Below are positions 53,263-60,370 of a stretch of DNA of 64,000 nucleotides, in pieces. The notes beneath the pieces were generated by a model. That model was not told the DNA's origin. It ran no database searches and saw only the letters and a list, made by a program, of their open reading frames with translations. The stretch is taken from contig JAJPIE010000045.1 of the NCBI GenBank assembly GCA_021324935.1, positions 1 to 64,000 of the forward strand, given 5' to 3'. The translations under genes and the position numbers were made by a program. This stretch comes from Acidobacteriota bacterium (GTDB lineage: Bacteria; Acidobacteriota; Terriglobia; Acidiferrales; UBA7541). Each line of letters opens with the position of its first letter. Positions within the stretch are counted from its first letter, which is position 1.

Positions 53263-53808
53263 TCACGCATAGTTCGAGATGTAAGTTGTCAGCACGTAGC
53301 TGGACTTACGGCCCTGGTAGTTGTAATTGATCGTGATTGTGATTTGAAACAGGTTCGGCGTCGTTGCCACCGGAGTAAACTGAATCGTCCGCGTCATCCA
53401 CGGATTCAGGTTGATCTGAATGTCGTCCGCCGTTCCGAAAATATTGTCCGGGCCGGGTCCCACGACGATCGAATCAGGAGTTTTCGAGTCGTCATCCGCC
53501 GTACCGACGATGCCGTCCGGGCCCGGCGCATACATCGGTTGCGGTCCGTCCAGAAAGACTCCGCCCTTGCTGGCGTTGTTGATCTGCGCCCAAGTCAGCA
53601 CGTGCGTGTCGCGCGCCGTGAAGATGCTCTCCATGGCTTCCTGTGCCTTCTGCTGCGCGATGAAGTCGATCTGCGAGTTGTACGAGGTCTGCACGCCGTT
53701 CGTAAATATTGCGGACAGCGAGAGAATGCCAAACATCAGCACACCCAGGGCAATCATCGACTCGATCAGGGTGAATCCTCGCTGAACGCTTTTGCGGTGT
53801 CGATTCAT
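53263..53808 (-). CDS. PilV-like minor pilin
   Basis: A 181-residue prepilin with leader MNRHRKSVQRG cut before FTLIESMIALGVLMFGILSL (Glu5 present). Residues 40-70 contain the QAxEAMESIFTARDT block common in PilV. The globular part has two near-identical stretches, GPDGIVGTADD and GPDNIFGTADD, Asp-rich in the manner of calcium-binding loops. It sits 11 bp after fimT and 7 bp before pilW. Of two close ATG codons the second (53808) is better spaced from AGGGAGA. It is a priming minor pilin or tip subunit of the type IV pilus. Confidence 0.83.
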   Translation of the reverse strand: MNRHRKSVQRGFTLIESMIALGVLMFGILSLSAIFTNGVQTSYNSQIDFIAQQKAQEAMESIFTARDTHVLTWAQINNASKGGVFLDGPQPMYAPGPDGIVGTADDDSKTPDSIVVGPGPDNIFGTADDIQINLNPWMTRTIQFTPVATTPNLFQITITINYNYQGRKSSYVLTTYISNYA

Positions 53809-53819
53809 ATGCATTCTCC

Positions 53820-54410
53820 CTATTCAATCCAGGTATTGCCGGTGTACGAGTATGGGCGAACCCGGCCGGTGCCACCCATGATGGTGACGGCCCGCGCCGT
53901 GTTCTTTTGTCCGGGGATCCCGATAAACACCGTCCCATTCAAGGTGTTAAATCCCGTCCCGTCCGTGAATTGACCCGTCGCAGTGAACTCCATCGTCACC
54001 GGTCCGCCGCTGACGTTCCCGATGTAAATCGCGGAGTTGTTGCCGAATGCCATCGGCGTGTCCGGCACGCCGGGTGTCAACATAAAGGAAGTTTGCGTCG
54101 GAAGATTCGTAGTCACCACAGGTCCGTTGTTTTCGTTGGTTCCCGGCTGCTTGAGCACCTGATATTGGACCTGCTGCGTGGTGCCATTCGAAACGAACCA
54201 GACTTGCACGTAGGTGCGCTGCGTGATGGCCAGCTCGCGCGCAATGCGCAACTGGCTGACCACCGTGTCCATGGCGGAGCTGGCCTGGTAGAATTCGCGG
54301 CTGCCAAAACTCTGTACGATGGCGATTCCCGCCAGAATCATCATGATCCCGATGACGACGACGGCTTCTAACAGAGTGAAGCCTTTCTGTTGGTTCACCG
54401 CACGCTTCAT
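53820..54410 (-). CDS. FimT/GspH-like minor pilin
   Basis: A 196-residue prepilin. The leader MKRAVNQQKG is cut before FTLLEAVVVIGIMMILAGIA with Glu5 present. The helix continues SAMDTVVSQLRIARELAITQ, the usual GspH/FimT pattern, and a beta-rich C-terminal domain follows. FimT subunits help pilus assembly and in some bacteria bind DNA for natural transformation, but no DNA-binding tail is evident here. The start at 54410 has AAAGGGAG upstream; the frame extends 43 codons further but that part is not pilin-like. First gene of the minor-pilin operon. Confidence 0.85.
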   Translation of the reverse strand: MKRAVNQQKGFTLLEAVVVIGIMMILAGIAIVQSFGSREFYQASSAMDTVVSQLRIARELAITQRTYVQVWFVSNGTTQQVQYQVLKQPGTNENNGPVVTTNLPTQTSFMLTPGVPDTPMAFGNNSAIYIGNVSGGPVTMEFTATGQFTDGTGFNTLNGTVFIGIPGQKNTARAVTIMGGTGRVRPYSYTGNTWIE

Positions 54411-54962
54411 GGGTGGCTCCCTTTCCTGAATCCCTGGCACCAGTTCCACAACTAAGCAGGAAACTCCGGAAATTCTCTTTCCGTGCCTCGGAGGCTGGTC
54501 GGTATCCGGGCTTTCATTGACGCGCAGCCCGGGGTACACCCGCTCCGCCGAGACTTGGTGCTTGTATAAGGGTCGCCTAGCGAAATGTCGGGGGACAACT
54601 GGACGGAGGGACGGGTTCGGAGCAGCGGGGCTTTACCCGTCCTTGTTTCCTAGCGGAACAGTTACCAAAGTTTGCCAATTCGTGGCGAAACGCTCTTTCG
54701 ATCCGTTATGCTTGATAATTTTTAAGCTTTTTATTTATAAAGACTTATGCCAGTTTTGCAGGAAAATCGAGGTTTTCCACCTCGCTTGGAATCCGGAGAG
54801 CTTCCGCCAATTCGGGCAGAAGTTCCAATCCCTGTAGTACTTTCGATATTGATTCTCAAGCTGCTGTACCGCCTGCTTTTGCGTCTGATTCCAACAAGAT
54901 CGAGGATTCGGAGTGTTTGCTTCATTTTTCCACGGGCCGTAGAACTTTTGAGTTCGCTGGAG
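54411..54962. other. 552 bp leader region upstream of the minor-pilin operon
   Basis: No gene recognised. On the minus strand a weak promoter can be drawn as CCGACA, 16 bases, TTATAC at about 54556-54583, ahead of fimT. Two hairpins occur: GGACGGGT/ACCCGTCC at 54609-54642 and CGGGCT/AGCCCG near 54508-54531. Bases 54710-54750 are strikingly A+T-rich (TTTTTATTTATAAAG), unlike the surrounding DNA, and may hold an upstream promoter element or the end of the egtD transcript. Confidence 0.4.
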
Positions 54963-55931
54963 TTACTCCGCGATCCAGAGGTTCTCGGCGAATCCCCAGT
55001 AAGCCTCGATCCATTGCGCCTTCGGGGAAAACCCCGCATGTTCCGCGAGGCTCCGAAGCTCCTCTTGGGAATACTTATGTGAGCTTTCCGTCCAAATCGT
55101 TTCCTCTGCCTCGAAACAAAAGGACGTGGCAGCGTCTGGAATGGTTACGGTCTGGCGAATCCTCGACTTCAGGTGCATCTCCACGCTCTTGCTCTCCGGG
55201 TTAAAGACGGCCCGGTGCTCGAACTCCTGGAGGTCAAAGTCCGCTTTCAGTTCCCGGTTGATGCGCGCCAGAAGATTGCGGTTGAAGGCGGCGGTCACTC
55301 CCAAGGAGTCATCGTAAGCGGGGATCAGGACCGCTTCGGGCTTAAGCATGTCGGTTCCCAACAACAGTGAGTCGCCTGGCAGCAGGATCGAGCGCAGGTC
55401 TCGCAGGAAATCCGCCGCCATGGAGCCGTCAAAATTCCCGATCGTGCTCCCCAGGAAAAGGACCAGCAGATGTTCCCCTTTCGCGCGGCGGGCGGCAGCT
55501 TCCCGCAACCCGTCCAGGTATTCGCGTTCGAAGCCCACGATGCTGATGCTGTTGATGTCGCGGAGTTCCCGGCGGCAGAGGGCCAGCGCCGTTGGCGATA
55601 TTTCAATTGGGTGATACCACGTGGATTGCCAGCGCGCCAAGGCTTCCAGCAACAATCGCGTCTTGCGCCCTGTGCCGCTGCCAAGTTCCGCCACCACCAC
55701 GGGCCGTGGAAGCTGGTCGACCACATCCCTCGCGTGCTGACGCAGCAGCCGCTCCTCGGCACGCGTCAAGCCATATTCAGGCAGCGCGCAAATCACTTCA
55801 AATAGCGCGGAGCCCACTGCGTCATACAAGTACTTCGACGGAAGCTGCTTCTGCTCGGGGTGACTGAGTCCAGCGCAAACTTCCGCGGAAAATGGGCTGG
55901 AGAATCCGACGGAAAGAGATTGCATTTGCAT
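54963..55931 (-). CDS. egtD: L-histidine N-alpha-methyltransferase EgtD
   Basis: A 322-residue SAM-dependent enzyme that trimethylates histidine to hercynine, the first committed step of ergothioneine synthesis. It has LPSKYLYDAVGSALFEVICA near residue 30, the SAM motif VAELGSGTGRKTRLLLEAL at 80-98, and FLGSTIGNFDGSMAADFLRD near 160. The family C-terminal GFSPKAQWIEAYWGFAENLW is present. Length matches (about 320). It starts 24 bp after the egtB stop on the same strand, so the two are co-transcribed. No egtA, egtC or egtE is present. Confidence 0.95.
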   Translation of the reverse strand: MQMQSLSVGFSSPFSAEVCAGLSHPEQKQLPSKYLYDAVGSALFEVICALPEYGLTRAEERLLRQHARDVVDQLPRPVVVAELGSGTGRKTRLLLEALARWQSTWYHPIEISPTALALCRRELRDINSISIVGFEREYLDGLREAAARRAKGEHLLVLFLGSTIGNFDGSMAADFLRDLRSILLPGDSLLLGTDMLKPEAVLIPAYDDSLGVTAAFNRNLLARINRELKADFDLQEFEHRAVFNPESKSVEMHLKSRIRQTVTIPDAATSFCFEAEETIWTESSHKYSQEELRSLAEHAGFSPKAQWIEAYWGFAENLWIAE

Positions 55932-55955
55932 ACCGGCTCCTTGAATTGCCCGAAT

Positions 55956-57284
55956 TCATTCCGATACGCAGCGAAAACCTGCGTAGACATATTGATAGTG
56001 GGGCTGGAACCAATTTCGGAAGGAGCGCCGCAGCAGGCACGCCGCCGTCCGCGCCGACCCTCCCTTAATGACATAGTGTTTGCCGTCGAAGAAATTGGCG
56101 GAATACCCTGGGTAAAACTCCTCCGCCTGAAAACCGGGAAACGGGCCGAATGGCGTGGACGTCCATTCCCATCCGTTCCCCAGCATGCCAGACACACCAA
56201 ACGCGCTCCGATTCGCGGGATATCCATTGACCGGTGCCGCATCCCAGCGCGCGCAATCGAAGTTGCCAAGGAGAGCCGTGGGCTCCGCCGCCCCCCAGGG
56301 ATACGCGCGCTCTTCACCGCCCGTCACGCCGTATGCCGCACGGTGCCATTGCGCTTCCGTTGGCAACGAAAGTCTCGACCAGCGCGCGTAGGCCCCGGCC
56401 TCCGCATGGCTTACGTACACCGGCCAATTGCGTGGAAGCGCCATTTCCGCGAACATCCCGCGATAAAGCCAGTTTTCGCCCGCCGGTTTCCAGAACGCGG
56501 GATGCCGGATCTCATTTCGCTCTTTCCATTCCCAGTCTTCCGCCGGCCAGAATGCGCGATCCTGGTAACCGCCGGCCTCCAGAAAGCGCAGAAATTCGCC
56601 GTTGCTGACCATGTATTTTTGGATTCGGAAACCAGGCACGTCCATCGAGACACATTCAAACTCGTTGTCCCATCCGAATGGCGAAGCTGCGCCGCGCGGA
56701 AGGCCCAATGTCACGCGTCCCGCGGGGATTTCCACCAAGTCGTTTTCCGCGAAATCGGCCGCTACCGCAGGCTGCGGCTGCGGAATCTTTTGTGCATGCG
56801 GCAGCCGGTGAAACATGTAGGCCAGTGTTTCCGCGTGCATCAACCGGTGCTCCACCGCCGTCTCCAGGAGAATTTCCGGGGTTCGCGGATCTGCGTGCTC
56901 CGCCAGCGAAAAATTCCCGCCGTTCAACTTCTCATCAATCCGCGCACGCAACCCGTGCACGTAATGGCGCACTTCCCCAAGCGAAGGCCAATCTTCCGGC
57001 TTGTCCGTGGGCAATCCACCATCCACGGGATCGATGCCGAAGGCAAACAGTTTGTCGTATTCCCGCGTGGGCGATGGCAGGGCAAACAGCCTTTCATGAA
57101 ACAGGTTCCAGTCGAACGCTTCCACATGTCCGATGTAAAACACGATGCGATGGCGCTCCGGGATTGGCCGCTCGTAGTAAGCCGATTCCCGCACCATCGA
57201 AAACAATTCGTCCGTGTTCGCCCGCGCATCCAGCAACCGGCGTTGCAACTGCCGAAGCACCGTAGAACTTGTCTGGGTAGCCAT
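55956..57284 (-). CDS. egtB: Sulfoxide synthase EgtB
   Basis: A 442-residue non-heme iron enzyme that joins hercynine to a thiol (gamma-glutamylcysteine or cysteine) with O2, forming the sulfoxide precursor of ergothioneine. The N-terminal DinB domain gives the iron triad His53 (YIGHVEAFDWN) and His146/His150 (VEHRLMHAETLAYMFH). The C-terminal formylglycine-generating-enzyme-like domain starts near residue 185 (LVEIPAGRVTLGLPRG), includes PVYVSHAEAGAYARW and MLGNGWEWTSTPFGPFPGF, and ends RRSFRNWFQPHYQYVYAGFR. Lack of egtA and egtC suggests cysteine itself as sulfur donor, as reported for the acidobacterial Chloracidobacterium thermophilum EgtB. It is the first gene of the egtBD operon. Confidence 0.95.
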   Translation of the reverse strand: MATQTSSTVLRQLQRRLLDARANTDELFSMVRESAYYERPIPERHRIVFYIGHVEAFDWNLFHERLFALPSPTREYDKLFAFGIDPVDGGLPTDKPEDWPSLGEVRHYVHGLRARIDEKLNGGNFSLAEHADPRTPEILLETAVEHRLMHAETLAYMFHRLPHAQKIPQPQPAVAADFAENDLVEIPAGRVTLGLPRGAASPFGWDNEFECVSMDVPGFRIQKYMVSNGEFLRFLEAGGYQDRAFWPAEDWEWKERNEIRHPAFWKPAGENWLYRGMFAEMALPRNWPVYVSHAEAGAYARWSRLSLPTEAQWHRAAYGVTGGEERAYPWGAAEPTALLGNFDCARWDAAPVNGYPANRSAFGVSGMLGNGWEWTSTPFGPFPGFQAEEFYPGYSANFFDGKHYVIKGGSARTAACLLRRSFRNWFQPHYQYVYAGFRCVSE

Positions 57285-57375
57285 TGTGTCTATCCCTGAG
57301 GTTCAGGGTTGATTTCCCACAAACTGAGATGCACGAGGGCTGGATTTGGGCAAAGGTTTTTGCACGCCTTCTGGC

Positions 57376-57391
57376 CTTGGGAATTCCCAAG
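57376..57391. promoter_or_regulatory. Perfect 16-bp palindrome upstream of egtB
   Basis: CTTGGGAATTCCCAAG lies about 92-107 bases before the egtB start in a 309-bp gap that holds nothing else recognisable apart from the tRNA-Arg promoter. It suits a dimeric repressor or activator of the ergothioneine operon, but no regulator gene is adjacent. Confidence 0.45.
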
Positions 57392-57575
57392 CAGCGCACG
57401 CCCGGCTGGAGGTGGAAAACTTATCACTCCAACAAGTTCCCAACAACCCTTATTTCTGGATCCCCAGAAAGCCATCCAGCAATGTGCAGGCTCGGCGGAC
57501 ACAGCGCGGTAGTGAACCAATGTTACATCCCCGCTGCCGCCTCGAAAACCCTTCATCGCCATGGACCATTTGCTC

Positions 57576-57581
57576 TAAACT
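57576..57581 (+). promoter_or_regulatory. Likely -10 element of tRNA-Arg
   Basis: TAAACT, 12 bases before the tRNA, is identical to the hexamer before tRNA-His. A poor -35, TTCATC, lies 18 bases upstream. Confidence 0.4.
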
Positions 57582-57593
57582 AAGAGTTACGGC

Positions 57594-57670
57594 GCGCCCG
57601 TAGCTCAGTTGGATAGAGCGTCTGCCTTCTAAGCAGAGGGTCGGGAGTTCGACTCTCCCCGGGCGCGCCA
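57594..57670 (+). tRNA. tRNA-Arg (anticodon TCT)
   Basis: A full cloverleaf with encoded CCA. The acceptor arms are GCGCCCG and CGGGCGC with discriminator G. The anticodon stem TCTGC/GCAGA encloses loop CTTCTAA with anticodon TCT, and the T arm GGGAG/CTCCC encloses TTCGACT. It reads AGA codons. Confidence 0.97.
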
Positions 57671-57707
57671 TTTTCCTGACTTAACCTTTCAAACGCGCCT
57701 CAAATAT

Positions 57708-58640
57708 CTAACTGCGGATCGTAAGCACCGGGCAATTCGCCGTGCAAACGATTTTGTAAGCGATCTCCCATGGGGTATGCGATGCCGTGGGCACGTGCGC
57801 GTGAAGCCGCAATCCCAGCAAGATAAGATCCGCCTTTAACTCATGCGATGCCTGTAGAATTTGCTCGCCGCTCAGCCCGTACTTCACAAGAAACTCGATC
57901 TTCGTATCCTTGGGGACTTGCCGCAGCACCAGTTCCTCGAACAGCTTCTCGCTCTCTTTCCGCGCTTGGGCCCGCATTTCCGCCAGGTCGCCGGTTTTCG
58001 ACCAGTGAAAGCCCTCTGGGATTGGAGCCGCGGGCAACACATTAAGCACCACAAGTTTGGCATCGAAATGTTTTGCAAAGGACACGGCGTGTGGCAAGGC
58101 CCGCAAAGAATCCGTGCTGAAATCCGTCGCTAGCAGGAACGGACGCACGTTCTGCCTCCGCTCAATCAGCGATTCCACCTGCGCGCCCGGGCCAACGGTC
58201 ACCACAATGCAGTTCGCTTGGCGAAAGATTCGTTCCGCAACGGAGCCGAGAATCAGCTTTCCCAGGGTTCCTCGCCCATGCGTCCCCACCACGATCACAT
58301 TCACGTGCTTCTTTTCAATGATCTTCTCCAACTGCTCCCACACGTCTCCTTCGCGAAGGAGAAACTCATATTCCAATCCCGCCAGCGCTCCGCTGTTCTG
58401 AAGCCCCGCTTCCAGCTCCTTCGCAGCTCTTGCGGTCTTTTCTGATGCCAGCCGCAAACTCTCGGCACCGGCGATGTTGTATCCGAGAGAAGAAACCACG
58501 TGCGCCAGATAGAATTTCGCCCCGTAGTGGCGCGCGATCACCAGGCCATGGCGAAGCGCTTTTTGTGCGGCCTCCGAGAAATCATAAGCGACGAGTAGGG
58601 ATCTCGGGGCGAGTTCCAAAGATTTCTCTTGCGTTGGCAT
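57708..58640 (-). CDS. Tandem universal stress protein (two UspA domains)
   Basis: A 310-residue cytoplasmic protein with two UspA folds, about residues 12-160 and 165-308. The first carries the ATP-binding signature GTHGRGTLGKLILGSVAERI; the second lacks the glycine loop (LGLRLHAHVPTASHTPWEIA), so only one nucleotide site is expected. Such proteins accumulate under starvation, anoxia or oxidative stress. The start at 58640 follows GGAAGGTGG; the frame runs upstream without a better signal. It is divergent from the xylulokinase across about 200 bp. Confidence 0.87.
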   Translation of the reverse strand: MPTQEKSLELAPRSLLVAYDFSEAAQKALRHGLVIARHYGAKFYLAHVVSSLGYNIAGAESLRLASEKTARAAKELEAGLQNSGALAGLEYEFLLREGDVWEQLEKIIEKKHVNVIVVGTHGRGTLGKLILGSVAERIFRQANCIVVTVGPGAQVESLIERRQNVRPFLLATDFSTDSLRALPHAVSFAKHFDAKLVVLNVLPAAPIPEGFHWSKTGDLAEMRAQARKESEKLFEELVLRQVPKDTKIEFLVKYGLSGEQILQASHELKADLILLGLRLHAHVPTASHTPWEIAYKIVCTANCPVLTIRS

Positions 58641-58842
58641 GAACCCACCTTCCCCAGTCGGAAAACCGGGTGCGGACCATTTCTCCACCCCAACGGATGA
58701 CACAGCGATGCGCCATGCACAAGGCTATGCGTCATGAGGCGGTCCGGCAAGTCCGCGCCAGCTTTTTCATTGACAGCCTGTGCTGCAAGCTCGTATTTAA
58801 GAAACACCTTTTCGATGCACACGCCTGTTCGGGAGGTGCGCC

Positions 58843-60339
58843 ATTCTCTTTCTCGGGATCGACGTCGGCACCAGCGGTACGCGCGCCCTGGTAATCAATG
58901 ACTCCGGGGTCCTCATCGCTTCCGCTGTCAGCGAGCACGCCGCGTTTCATTCCCCGCACACCGGCTGGGCCGAGCAAGATCCCGAAGATTGGTGGCGCGC
59001 CGCCCGCGAAGCCATCGCGCAGCTCTTTTCTTGCGGTGTGAGCCCCGCTCAAATCGGTTGCATCGGACTGACCGGGCAGATGCACGGTGCCGTTCTCCTC
59101 GATGCAAAAGACGAAATCCTGCGTCCGGCGCTCCTCTGGTGCGACCAGCGCACCCAGGCTGAATGCGAGGCGATCGCCGCAAAAGTCGGCGCCCAGCGCC
59201 TGATCGAGTGGACCTGTAACCCCGCCCTCACCAACTTCACGCTCCCGAAACTTCTCTGGGTGCGCAAGCACGAACCCCTGATCTGGTGCGAATTCCGCCG
59301 TTTTCTTTTGCCAAAGGATTTTATCCGGTTGAAACTTACCGGCGATGCAGCCACGGACGTTGCCGACGCTTCCGGCACGCTCCTCCTCGACGTCCGGCGG
59401 CGCTCCTGGTCTTCGCAAATGTGCGAAGCGATGGAAATCGCGCCGGCCAGCCTCCCGCGGCTCTACGAATCCGTCGAAACCACAGGCGAAGTCTCCGCCG
59501 AAGCCGCGGGTATCACCGGATTGCGCGAAAGCACACCGGTGGTTGCAGGCGCCGGCGATCAGGCGGCGGGCGCGGTCGGATTGGGCATCACTCGCCCGGG
59601 CGCGGTCTCTGCCACCATTGGCACTTCCGGTGTGGTGTTTGCAGCCACAGACCACCCGGCGCTCGATGCCAGTGGCCGCATCCACACGTTTTGCCACGCC
59701 ATCCCCGGCCGCTGGCACGTCATGGGAGTCACGCAAGCCGCCGGACTCTCCCTGCGCTGGTTTCGCGACCTGTTTGGCCCCGCTGGAACTTCTCCCGATG
59801 AGGCTTACCGGCAACTCTGCGACGAAGCCGCAAAAGCTCCGCCGGGCTCCGATGGCGTTCTCTGGGCGCCCTATCTTATGGGCGAGCGAACGCCGCATCT
59901 CGATCCTCGCGCGCGAGCCGCTCTGGTCGGACTCGCGGAAAATCACCAGAAAAGCCACATTGTCCGATCGATCCTCGAAGGAGTCGCCTTCAGCTTGCGC
60001 GATTCGCTGCTTATCTTTGCGGAGATTGGCGTGCCGGCGAATCGCATGCGCCTGGGCGGAGGCGGCGCGCGAAATCCTCTATGGCGCCGGATTCAAGCGG
60101 AAGTCTACGGCATGGAAGTGGAAACTGTCGTTGCCGAGCAAGGCGCTGCATTCGGCGCCGCGCTGCTCGCCGCGGTCGGCGCCGGCGCGTGGCCCTCCGT
60201 GGATCAGGCTTGCGCGTCCCTGGTGAAGGTCGCGAGCACCACTCCGCCCGACCCTGCGAATGTCCGCCGCATGAACGAAGTCTATGCGCGTTATCGCCGG
60301 CTCTATCCGGCATTGCATTCGATCGATTCGGGAGCCTGA
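58843..60339 (+). CDS. xylB: Xylulokinase (FGGY family), apparent ATT start
   Basis: A 498-residue kinase that phosphorylates D-xylulose to xylulose 5-phosphate. The N-terminal nucleotide loop LFLGIDVGTSGTRALV contains Asp7, the substrate-loop region reads IGLTGQMHGAVLLD, and the catalytic Asp239 lies in VAGAGDQAAGAVGLG. The ATP region includes ATIGTSGVVFA and LGGGGARNPLWRRIQAE. The family N-terminus requires translation from about 58843, but between the last in-frame stop (TAA 58798-58800) and the GIDVGTSG motif there is no ATG, GTG or TTG. The ATT at 58843 has GGGAGG six bases upstream and gives the expected first residues; CTG 58825 is the alternative. The first GTG, at 59038, would remove the nucleotide loop. 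Confidence 0.85.
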   Translation: MLFLGIDVGTSGTRALVINDSGVLIASAVSEHAAFHSPHTGWAEQDPEDWWRAAREAIAQLFSCGVSPAQIGCIGLTGQMHGAVLLDAKDEILRPALLWCDQRTQAECEAIAAKVGAQRLIEWTCNPALTNFTLPKLLWVRKHEPLIWCEFRRFLLPKDFIRLKLTGDAATDVADASGTLLLDVRRRSWSSQMCEAMEIAPASLPRLYESVETTGEVSAEAAGITGLRESTPVVAGAGDQAAGAVGLGITRPGAVSATIGTSGVVFAATDHPALDASGRIHTFCHAIPGRWHVMGVTQAAGLSLRWFRDLFGPAGTSPDEAYRQLCDEAAKAPPGSDGVLWAPYLMGERTPHLDPRARAALVGLAENHQKSHIVRSILEGVAFSLRDSLLIFAEIGVPANRMRLGGGGARNPLWRRIQAEVYGMEVETVVAEQGAAFGAALLAAVGAGAWPSVDQACASLVKVASTTPPDPANVRRMNEVYARYRRLYPALHSIDSGA

Positions 60340-60370
60340 CTGCGTTCGCGGGCTTACCCGCGCTGTGCGG

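Noticed and set aside
54485..54645. Possible c-di-GMP (GEMM) riboswitch before the pilin operon
   Set aside because: Short look-alike pieces exist (GACGCGCAG and AGCAGCGGGG...TTACCC on the plus strand, GCCTCCG on the minus strand), but the invariant GCAAACC and GACGCAAAGCC parts are absent and the better match is on the strand away from the pilin genes.
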